DNA of 64,000 nt from Ignavibacteriota bacterium (GTDB taxonomy: Bacteria > Bacteroidota > Ignavibacteria > SZUA-365): assembly GCA_016218045.1 (NCBI GenBank), contig JACRFB010000039.1:1-64000 (forward strand). Reading direction: 5' to 3'. Below, in pieces: positions 27,421-35,700 of the stretch (position 1 is the stretch's first letter; each line of letters starts with the position of its first letter). Made by a program: the position numbers and the translations under genes. The notes beneath the pieces were generated by a model. The model was not told the DNA's origin, did not search any database, and saw only the letters and a program-made list of their open reading frames with translations.

Positions 27421-28328
27421 AAACTCTCGCATACGTCGTGGCACTGCTGCTGACCGTCGCCGTTTCGGCGCGGGCGCAGGATTCATTCATGGTGATGAGT
27501 GTGAAGGGCAAGGCCGAAGTGTCGGCCAAGGGCAAGACCTGGAAAAAGGTGGAGGTGGGACAGGTGTTCGGGAAGCGCGATGTGATCCGCACCTCGTTCG
27601 CCAGTTATGTGAAGCTGATGATGAACGAGGACCGGCTCGTCAGCATCGACGAAAACACCACCAAACCTCTTGCCGAATTTATCCGCGCGAAGTCGTCGCG
27701 TGGCGAGGGCTCCGCGGGCAAGATTCTTCAATACGCCGCGGCACAGATGACAAAGACGAGGCAGAAACAGGGCGGAAACGACTTCGGCGCCGTGCGCGGC
27801 GGCATGGAGGTTTTTGCCGCGGTGTTTCCGATGCACGCCGTGCTGTCGCCCGAACCGCGCTTTGAATGGATCGACAGCGATTCGACCGGCAACTACGAGC
27901 TGCTGATCCTCGACGATCAGCTCGCGGCGATCAGCCGCAAGCAGGTGCAGAACGTCCAATTCGCGCTCGATGTGGAGCCCGGCCTGTTGAAACCGGGCGC
28001 GACATATCATTGGCAATTGGCGCGTGTGAACGATCCGCAGAGCGCGCAGTGGCAGACCTTCACCGTGCTGCCGCAGGACACGATCAATTTTGTGCAGCGC
28101 GAACTGGAGTCGCTCGACCGCGAACTCACCTCCATGAAGGCCGACGACGTGACCCGCCATCTCATCCGCGCCATTTACTTCGAACGCCGCGGACTCTTCG
28201 GCGATGCCTTCCGCGAATACAAAACGACGGTGCGCCTCGCGCCCGAAATCCAGGAATACCGCGATATGCTGCGCGGCCTGCTTGTTTCGATGCGCCTGAT
28301 GAACGAAGAGGAGTATCTGCTGCGGTAG
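27417..28328 (+). CDS. FecR-domain protein paired with CHASE2
   Basis: 303 residues with a signal peptide (1-20, SARAQ) and an N-terminal FecR-like domain (VMSVKGKAEVSAKGKTWKKV; GDVIRT-type motif as KRDVIRTSFASYVKL). The C-terminal part (about 220-303) is helical and may be a TPR-like unit. It starts with ATGA overlap on the CHASE2 gene and is probably an exported partner. Ligand and signal are unknown. Confidence 0.7.
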   Translation: MKTLAYVVALLLTVAVSARAQDSFMVMSVKGKAEVSAKGKTWKKVEVGQVFGKRDVIRTSFASYVKLMMNEDRLVSIDENTTKPLAEFIRAKSSRGEGSAGKILQYAAAQMTKTRQKQGGNDFGAVRGGMEVFAAVFPMHAVLSPEPRFEWIDSDSTGNYELLILDDQLAAISRKQVQNVQFALDVEPGLLKPGATYHWQLARVNDPQSAQWQTFTVLPQDTINFVQRELESLDRELTSMKADDVTRHLIRAIYFERRGLFGDAFREYKTTVRLAPEIQEYRDMLRGLLVSMRLMNEEEYLLR

Positions 28329-28339
28329 GGCGCGTGTGA

Positions 28340-28504
28340 TCTTTTTACACGTTTCACGTGGCCACGTGGAAAGTAGCAAGGTAGCAAAGTGCAAAGCTGT
28401 TGCTCAGTGCGCCGAGCGTGCCACTGGAGGCGTTCGAAACGAAACACCGCCACTCTGTCCCAACTCCTACTCCTAGATCCCAGATCCTAGCTCCTAGCTC
28501 CTCC
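28340..28504. repeat. Mixed short tandem arrays after the FecR gene
   Basis: Words of the same families as elsewhere are combined: ACACGTTTCACGT and GTGGAAAGTAGCAAGGTAGCAAAG (about 28347-28397), then 7-base CTCCTA-type units (28461-28504: CAACTCC, TAGATCC, CAGATCC, TAGCTCC x2). The first part matches pieces of the 8563-8880 element. The 255-bp spacer holds no gene. Confidence 0.75.
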
Positions 28505-28583
28505 GGGAACATTCCCCGACGTTGCCGCGTATAACGGAGAGCGCGGGGAGCGCGCGGTGGAATGAACGAGGGAGGATGCGGGC

Positions 28584-30137
28584 ATGTTCTCAAAAATCAT
28601 CAGTGCGTCGACATACGGAATCAGCGCGCACCTGGTCACGGTGGAATCACACATCGAAAACCAACTGCCGGGTTTTGTGATCGTGGGTTTGCCCGACAAC
28701 GCGGTGAAGGAGAGCCGCGAGCGCGTGTCGGCCGCGATAAAAAATTCGCAATGTGTGTTTCCGCTGAAACGGATCGTGGTAAACCTGGCGCCCGCTGATG
28801 TGCGCAAGGAGGGCTCGGCCTTCGATCTTCCGATGGCAATAGGCATCCTCCAGTGTACGGGTACTTTCGGCGACGCCGATTTTTCACGCACCCTGTTTCT
28901 GGGCGAGCTGGCGTTGGACGGCGCGCTGCGTCCCGTGCACGGAGCCCTGTCGATAGCGCTCGAGGCGCGGCGCGCGGGATGCACACGCATTGTGCTGCCA
29001 CGCGACAACGCGCGCGAGGCCGCGATGGTGCAGGGTGTGGACGTGTATCCCTGCACCACCCTGCGCGAGGTGGTGGATTTTCTCTGCGGGTCGCATCCGC
29101 ATCTGCCGCCGTTTCGTGTGGACATCGACGCGGTGCTACGTGAGACACAGCAGGGCGTACATGTGGATTTTGCGGATGTGAAAGGACAGGAGGGCGTGAA
29201 ACGCGCCCTCGAAGTTGCGGCGGCGGGCGGGCACAACATTCTGCTGATCGGGCCTCCGGGATCGGGCAAGACCATGCTCGCCCGCCGCATCCCTACCATA
29301 CTTCCGCCGCTGACTTTCGACGAGGCGCTCGAGACCACCAAGATACACTCCGTCGCCGGCCTGTTGCCCGTGGGTGCCGCCATCGTGGCCACACGTCCGT
29401 ACCGCGCGCCGCATCATACCATCAGCGACGCCGCGCTGGTGGGCGGAGGCATCGGCTTCGCGCGGCCGGGCGAGATCAGTCTTTCACACAACGGCGTGCT
29501 GTTCCTGGACGAATTGCCCGAGTTCGCGCGCAACGTGCTCGAGGTGCTGCGGCAGCCGCTGGAGGACGGTGCGGTGACCATCGCCCGCTCGAAGATGTCG
29601 ATCGAATATCCCGCGAATTTTATGCTGGTCGCGGCGATGAATCCGTGTCCGTGTGGCAATCACGGCAATCTGATGCAGCAGTGCCAGTGCGGACCCATAA
29701 ACATACAGCGCTACATGGCGAAGATATCGGGTCCGCTGCTCGACCGTATCGACATACACGTCGAATGTCCGCAAGTGCGGTATCAGGAACTGATGGCCGA
29801 CCGTGTGGGCGAGCGTTCGGAGCAGCTTCGCGCGCGTGTGATCGCGGCACGCGCGCGGCAGACCTCGCGTTTCAATGGGCGACGCGGTTTGCACAGCAAT
29901 GCCGCGATGCAGAGCCGCGATATTAAAAAACACTGCGTCATCGACGAGACGGGGCAGGCCATCCTGAAGCAGGCCATCGAACGGCTTGGCCTCAGCGCGC
30001 GCGCCTACGACCGCATTCTCAAAGTGAGCCGCACCATCGCCGATCTCGGCGCGAGCGATACCATTCGATCGGAACACGTATCCGAGGCGGTGCAGTACCG
30101 CACCCTCGACAGGCAGATATTCGGCGGGGAAACCTGA
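28584..30137 (+). CDS. comM: YifB/ComM-family Mg-chelatase-like AAA+ ATPase
   Basis: 517 residues, full length. An N-terminal Lon-protease-like domain (GFVIVGLPDNAVKESRERV; VNLAPADVRKEGSAFDLPMA) is followed by an AAA+ module with Walker A GPPGSGKT (223-230), Walker B LFLDELPEF and a C-terminal Mg-chelatase domain with the cysteine cluster NPCPCGNHG. In Proteobacteria ComM is a hexameric helicase that extends branch migration in natural transformation; here the role may be the same, but that is by family. GGAGG precedes the ATG. It is not in an operon with competence genes. Confidence 0.92.
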   Translation: MFSKIISASTYGISAHLVTVESHIENQLPGFVIVGLPDNAVKESRERVSAAIKNSQCVFPLKRIVVNLAPADVRKEGSAFDLPMAIGILQCTGTFGDADFSRTLFLGELALDGALRPVHGALSIALEARRAGCTRIVLPRDNAREAAMVQGVDVYPCTTLREVVDFLCGSHPHLPPFRVDIDAVLRETQQGVHVDFADVKGQEGVKRALEVAAAGGHNILLIGPPGSGKTMLARRIPTILPPLTFDEALETTKIHSVAGLLPVGAAIVATRPYRAPHHTISDAALVGGGIGFARPGEISLSHNGVLFLDELPEFARNVLEVLRQPLEDGAVTIARSKMSIEYPANFMLVAAMNPCPCGNHGNLMQQCQCGPINIQRYMAKISGPLLDRIDIHVECPQVRYQELMADRVGERSEQLRARVIAARARQTSRFNGRRGLHSNAAMQSRDIKKHCVIDETGQAILKQAIERLGLSARAYDRILKVSRTIADLGASDTIRSEHVSEAVQYRTLDRQIFGGET

Positions 30138-30253
30138 TATCGAAGGCCGGCCCTCCGCTTCGCTCCGGGCTGATGTTGAACGTAGCACGGTGAAATGTCG
30201 ATGGGAACACAGGCGAGGATTTATTTGAGGCGCGGCGGTGTTGTGTGTCGTGT

Positions 30254-31708
30254 ATGGAGACAAAACGCACACTTCTCGTCACCGGTGTCTCGGGCTATGT
30301 CGGAGGCCGGCTGGCCGCGGCACTCGCCGCACGCGGCGAAACACTGCGCTGCATGGCGCGCACACCGGAATACCTCGGCGGACGTGTGCCGGATGGCGCG
30401 GAGCTGGTGAAGGGCGATGTCCTCGATCCCGCGTCGCTCGCCGCCGCGTTCACCGGTGTGGACACGGTGTATTACATGGTCCATTCGATGGGCGACGATC
30501 GCGACTTCGAGTCGCTGGACCGGCTCGCCGCGGCCAATGCAGCCCGCGCCGCACGGAACGCGGGTGTGCGGCGCATCGTGTATCTGGGCGGACTCGGTGG
30601 CGCGGATGCTGCTCTCTCGGCACATCTGCGCAGCAGGCAGGAGGTGGGCCGTGTGCTCGCGTCCACGGGCGTGGAGGTGGTGGAACTGCGGGCCTCGATC
30701 GTGATCGGGTCGGGTAGTCTTTCCTTCGAAATGATTCGCGCGCTGGTCGAGCGGCTCCCCGTTATGATCACGCCGCGCTGGGTGTCGGTGACGGCGCAGC
30801 CGATCGCCATCACGGATCTGCTCGCGTACCTCGTCGAAGCGCCCGACGTGCCGGCACGTGGGCACACGGTATACGAGATCGGGAGTCCCGACCGCACCTC
30901 GTACGGCGACCTCATGCGCGAGTACGCGCGTCAGCGCGGTCTGCGCCGCGTAATGATCCCCGTGCCCGTGCTCACGCCGCGGCTCTCGAGCCTTTGGCTC
31001 GGTCTTGTCACTCCGCTGTACGCCCGCATCGGCCGCAAGCTCGCCGAGAGTCTTCGCCACCCGACTGTTGTGACCGACGAGAAGGCGCTTGGCGCCTTTT
31101 CCGTACGGCCGCGCCCCGTGCGCGAGGCCATTAGCGAAGCCCTGCGCAACGAGGACGAGGAGTTCGCGCGGACGCGCTGGAGCGACGCGGTCTCGTCCTC
31201 GGGTGCCATGCGCGGCATCGGCGGCGCGCGGGTGGGGCGGCGGTTGGTCGATGCGCGCAGCAAACATGTGCAAGCCACCGCGGCCGAGGCCTTCGCGCCG
31301 ATACGGCGCATCGGCGGGACAACGGGCTGGTACTATGCAAACATCCTGTGGCGATTGCGCGGCTTTATGGATCTGCTCGTCGGAGGCATCGGCATGCGGC
31401 GCGGGCGGCCGCGGCCGGATACGCTGTCGGTGGGGGACACACTCGACTGGTGGCGCGTGGAGGCGTACGAGGAGGGCCGTCTGCTGCGCCTTGCGGCCGA
31501 GTTCCGATTGCCCGGCCGCGCGTGGCTCGAGTTCCGTGTTGAACCTGACGGTGCCGCGAGTGTGATTCATCAGACGGCCGTCTTTGATCCCGCAGGACTT
31601 TCGGGACTGCTCTACTGGTACGCCGTGTATCCGCTGCACGCATTGGTGTTCCGTGGTATGCTTGCAGGTATCGCGGCGAGAGTTACTCCGCTTCCACAAA
31701 CGGATTGA
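30254..31708 (+). CDS. NAD(P)-binding SDR-like protein with DUF2867-type C-terminus
   Basis: 484 residues. An atypical/extended short-chain dehydrogenase Rossmann fold opens with TGVSGYVGGRLAAAL, and the C-terminal about 140 residues resemble DUF2867 (FWRIE-type region as DWWRVEAYEEGRLLRLAAEF). Similar fusions are annotated as NAD(P)-dependent epimerases of unknown substrate. ATG at 30254 was preferred over GTG at 30245. The spacer upstream has a degenerate GTAGCA/GGTGAAA word similar to the repeats elsewhere. Confidence 0.78.
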   Translation: METKRTLLVTGVSGYVGGRLAAALAARGETLRCMARTPEYLGGRVPDGAELVKGDVLDPASLAAAFTGVDTVYYMVHSMGDDRDFESLDRLAAANAARAARNAGVRRIVYLGGLGGADAALSAHLRSRQEVGRVLASTGVEVVELRASIVIGSGSLSFEMIRALVERLPVMITPRWVSVTAQPIAITDLLAYLVEAPDVPARGHTVYEIGSPDRTSYGDLMREYARQRGLRRVMIPVPVLTPRLSSLWLGLVTPLYARIGRKLAESLRHPTVVTDEKALGAFSVRPRPVREAISEALRNEDEEFARTRWSDAVSSSGAMRGIGGARVGRRLVDARSKHVQATAAEAFAPIRRIGGTTGWYYANILWRLRGFMDLLVGGIGMRRGRPRPDTLSVGDTLDWWRVEAYEEGRLLRLAAEFRLPGRAWLEFRVEPDGAASVIHQTAVFDPAGLSGLLYWYAVYPLHALVFRGMLAGIAARVTPLPQTD

Positions 31709-31762
31709 GGGTGTCGTCTGCTTCAGGCGGCTGGTGATGCCGCTGATCACACGTCAGATGAA

Positions 31763-31822
31763 CTCTCGCTGTCCCGCTGTCCCGCTGTCTGCTGTCCCGC
31801 TCTCTCGCTGTCCCGCTCTCAG
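31763..31822. repeat. TGTCCCGC octanucleotide array at the thioredoxin gene stop
   Basis: About seven 8-base units (TGTCCCGC with variants TCTCTCGC and TGTCTGC). The array covers the stop codon of the leftward thioredoxin gene (31819-31821), so the first unit in transcript order contains the TGA. Confidence 0.85.
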
Positions 31823-32625
31823 TACAGCGATCCGTTGAAGTCCCGACGATGCCGGAGTGTGATCTCGTGTTCTTCGCCGAGGATTTTGAAGATGGCGATG
31901 CAGGCTTTGCGGGCGCCGTCGTCGTCGTAGTAGCGGTTGCGGCGGATCACATCGATGAAGTGTTCGAGGGCGGAGTCGAAATCCGCGTCGTTCAGCGCGG
32001 TGATGGCGGAGATATACAGGTCGCGTACGGGATGCTCCGGGAGTGACGCTGTGTCGAACAAACGGTAACGCGCGAAGGTGCGTATCGCGTCCGCGATGTC
32101 GTCGTACTTGCTTCCCGCTTCGACAGGCGCGACAAGCGACGCGGCCTTCGTTGGATCGTCGTCAAGAAACATCTGCGCATACAGCACACGCGCCCTGTCG
32201 TTGGCGGCGTCGCTCTCGAGTATGTGTTCGAGAAGGACCGCCGCCTCGCTGCTGCGGCCTTCCAACAGCAGGGCCTCGGCCTCGTCCACCTCGTTCGATC
32301 CCGCCGCGGGGAGGTGCTGTGCGAGGAATTGTCTGACGGACTGCTCGGGAAGGGCGCCGGTGAATTCCGCAACCGGAGCACCGTCGATGAACAGTTTTAC
32401 GTTGGGTATGCTGCGAATGCCGTAGCGTGAGGCCACGTCGGGCAATGCCTCGGTGTCGAGCTTGGCGAGCTGCCAGGCGCCTCCGCTTTCGGACTCGAGT
32501 TTTTCGAGCACAGGTCCGAGCATACGGCAGGGCCCGCACCACTCGGCCCAGAAGTCCACAAGTACCGGCACGTGGCTGCTGCGCGCAAGTACATCCTGCT
32601 CAAAATTCCGTACGTCGAACGACAT
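31819..32625 (-). CDS. cnoX: Thioredoxin/TPR chaperone, CnoX (YbbN) family
   Basis: 268 residues. A thioredoxin domain (1-108) with a full WCGPC active site (Cys30, Cys33) and cis-proline region SIPNVKLF is fused to a C-terminal tetratricopeptide-like region (about 115-268). In E. coli CnoX protects unfolded proteins and cooperates with GroEL; there the active site differs, while here WCGPC suggests true redox activity. GGAGG lies just before the ATG at 32625. A promoter is predicted upstream, and the gene is single. Confidence 0.85.
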   Translation of the reverse strand: MSFDVRNFEQDVLARSSHVPVLVDFWAEWCGPCRMLGPVLEKLESESGGAWQLAKLDTEALPDVASRYGIRSIPNVKLFIDGAPVAEFTGALPEQSVRQFLAQHLPAAGSNEVDEAEALLLEGRSSEAAVLLEHILESDAANDRARVLYAQMFLDDDPTKAASLVAPVEAGSKYDDIADAIRTFARYRLFDTASLPEHPVRDLYISAITALNDADFDSALEHFIDVIRRNRYYDDDGARKACIAIFKILGEEHEITLRHRRDFNGSLY

Positions 32626-32653
32626 GCTTCCTCCGTGTTGTACTCTGGTGTTC

Positions 32654-32684
32654 CAAAGTTAGATGATCGAAGGGACATTTTCGA
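32654..32684 (-). promoter_or_regulatory. Predicted cnoX promoter
   Basis: Leftward TAACTTTG (32661-32654) is a perfect TAnnTTTG. The element 20 bases upstream is TCG rather than TTG, so the -33 part is weak. Confidence 0.45.
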
Positions 32685-32772
32685 TGCAGATCATCCACAC
32701 GAATTCAGCGGTGCTTCCGGATGTCCTCCTTTCGTCGGGGAAGGGGAGTGTTTCCTGATGCCTGAAGGGTCT

Positions 32773-35700
32773 CTAACGGATTTTTACCAGTCGGGTCGTC
32801 TTCGATTGAGCCAATCCACGTTCATCGATGGCATCGAAGCGGCACACATAGGTGCCGGGCGGCAGCAGCGCATCGGGCAGCAATACCTGATGCGCGCCCA
32901 TCGACGACGGCAGGGACGGGACGGTCAGCATCTGCTTCGCGTCGAGCGTGAACACGGTCAACGACAGCTCGCGCAGCATTCCGGGCAGCGTGTAGGAGAA
33001 ACGAATGGCGCCCCGGGCGGGATTGGGGTAGTGCTCGAGCGCGAGCATCCAGTCGGGACCGCGCAGGGGCAGCCGCATGGAGTGTGTGTTGTTGGACTCG
33101 CAGATCTCGCCGAATGAGGCGGCATCGTCGGCCGCCGCAAAAAACTCGACGGACAGGGCGCTGTCGGGAATGAGATACATCATCGAGACCGATCCGCGCG
33201 ACCGCGCGTCGATACGGTCCACCATCACTGTTCCGACGCGTGTCGTGTCGAGTCCGTTCACCACGGCGTCGATCGACAGCGCGCAACGATCCATCATCGC
33301 GACGCCGTTGCTGTACGACACGTCCACGCGTACGAGATGGCCCTGACAGCCGCTGCGCGGTGTGGACGTCACCTCATCGATGGTCACGTCGTAGGCGGGC
33401 AGGTCGAGCTGCGTGGGATCGGGCACGGTGAATACGCGCTTCTGCATCTTGCCCGCGACGGGATACGCGCCGTTGTACAATACCTGCATCGATCGAATCA
33501 CGGCGCTGCTGTCGTACACGCCGCCGCAGGTTTCGGGACGCAGCTCATACAACACACGAAGCTGCCGCGTCTCGCCTGGAAGCAGCGGCGCGAGCCGCGC
33601 GGTCAACTCGTCGTTGTTGCTGCTGCACTGTGCGGGAAGCGCCGACGACTGGGGACGGAACAACGGACCGTGCCCGGCGACAAGATTCACGTTTTCGGCG
33701 ATGGCGGATCCCTGATTGGTCACTTCGAATAGCACCTGCACCTCGCGTGTTTCCTCCGGCCGGAACTGCGGCACAACGCCGTCGCGCAGCGCGCGGCCAT
33801 GCACGTCGGTGATGGTCTTGTACACGGTCAGTTTCGGTCCGACAATGCTGACGGACAGCGGCCGCTGCGTGAGCGAGGCGAGCACCGCGGGTTCGGGTGT
33901 GTGCCGCAGCATCTCGCCCTTGGTGACGGGAAGCAGGTCGGCGGTGGACGTGCTTGTGACCCGCGCCTGCTCGAGCACGGTGAGACGTGTCAGGCCGAGC
34001 GTCGGGAACGGGCCGAGGCCCGACAGCGACACGGTCTCGATACCCTGCGCCGCGTCGAAGCTCGCAGGGAGCCGTGTTGCGAGTGTGTCGAACTCGAGGT
34101 ACTGCGCGTCGCGCGGCGCGTACCGCGCGTTCTCGAGGCCCTCCAGCGCGCCCGGAACGGTGTTCGTGCGGATGTCCTCGAGACGTCCCTGCCCGATCAC
34201 CAGCTTCTGATACTCGCTGACGTTGCCGCGCACATCGCGCCTGCCGATGCTGAACATCAGCGGCGCAACGGCGTACGAGGCCTGTTCGATGAAGGATCCG
34301 TCGTACTTCCGCACCGCGCCGTTCAGCGAGAAGGGGATCGAGTACACGCCCCGCTTCAGACCCTCGTCCAGTTTGAACAGGAACACAAAGTATGCGCGCC
34401 GTGTGGGCTGAAGGAGATTGAGTTCATTGCCCATTTTCACCAGCACTTCTCCTTCCGGCTGATTGAAGCGCCATCCGGTGCGGAACACGGTCGGATCGTC
34501 GCCGCCGCGCAGTACCGCGCCCGTGACAGGATCCACCATGGCGGGCACGAGTGGACGCGGATACGAGACGTACACCATCTCGACCGAGGTCGCCCCGAGC
34601 TCGGGCGGTATCATCGGTGTGACGGTGGTTCCGATCCAGTTGTAGTCCGTCCCGTTCGAGATCTCGATGCGCGCCTCGATGAAGGTGCCGCTCAGGGTTT
34701 TGGGATATCCCGCCATGTCGGGATTTTTCGGATCGGCCTGCGGCAGCAAGGTGAGCGTCTGTTTGTTCCGGATCGGATCGATGATCGTCGATAGATTTGC
34801 CGCCGGTGTGATGAGCCCGCATGGATCCTTCCCGCCCGCGTACGTGGTGATGGAGGTCTTCCCATACCCGCGCGCTACGATGAAAGGATCGAAGTTGACG
34901 TCGAACAGATGCGGTTCGGCCTTGTCCTCGATCAAGTGTTTGACATAGACGGTGTCGACGCCGAAACGTGCGACCGACGGCGTGACACTCGATGTCATCG
35001 TGATGTTGACACCCTCGGCGTAGGCCGAGAGCGCGTGCGAGAAGAGCACCCACGGCGAGCCGCCGAAAATTTCCTCCACCACGAGCCAGCCGCCCTTGCT
35101 GATGTCGACGGGACCCTCGCGTCCCAGCCCCTCGTACTGCGCGCTGATCCTGATGTGCCGCTTGCCCAGATTCTCGAAGAAGTCGTCGCCGTATGTGCCG
35201 TCGGCGCCGGAGGACCAGCCGGATGTGACCCAGCCGTAGATGTCGTCCTTGAACGGCACGGCGGGTTCGTTCGGATACGCTTCGCCGTTGCCCGTCATGA
35301 ACGCGTCGTGCAGGAAGCCGGTCCGCGATTGGAAACGGTCGCCGCGGTCGTCGATCCAGTCGTCGACGCCGTCGTTGTTGTCGTCGTCGAGAGCGGGTGG
35401 AATCAGCAACTGGGGAATAAAGACGTGGTAGGCGAAGGCGTCCTCGAGTATGGACACGGAATCCTGCGTGCGCGCGTTCACGATCCACGGCTGATATTTC
35501 CCGCCGTCGATGGACACGATGCGGTCGATGTCGTAGCCGCCGTCGGGCCGGCGCGGCAAGGTGATTTTGTAGCCGCCCACGCCTTTCGGGATGTCGTAGA
35601 GGAAGTAGCCGAACACGCCGTCACCCAGTGCCTCGTTGCCCTCGATGGCGAGCGAGGGATCGTTGAAATCCACATCGTGCCCCGCGTTGCGGATCCAGTA

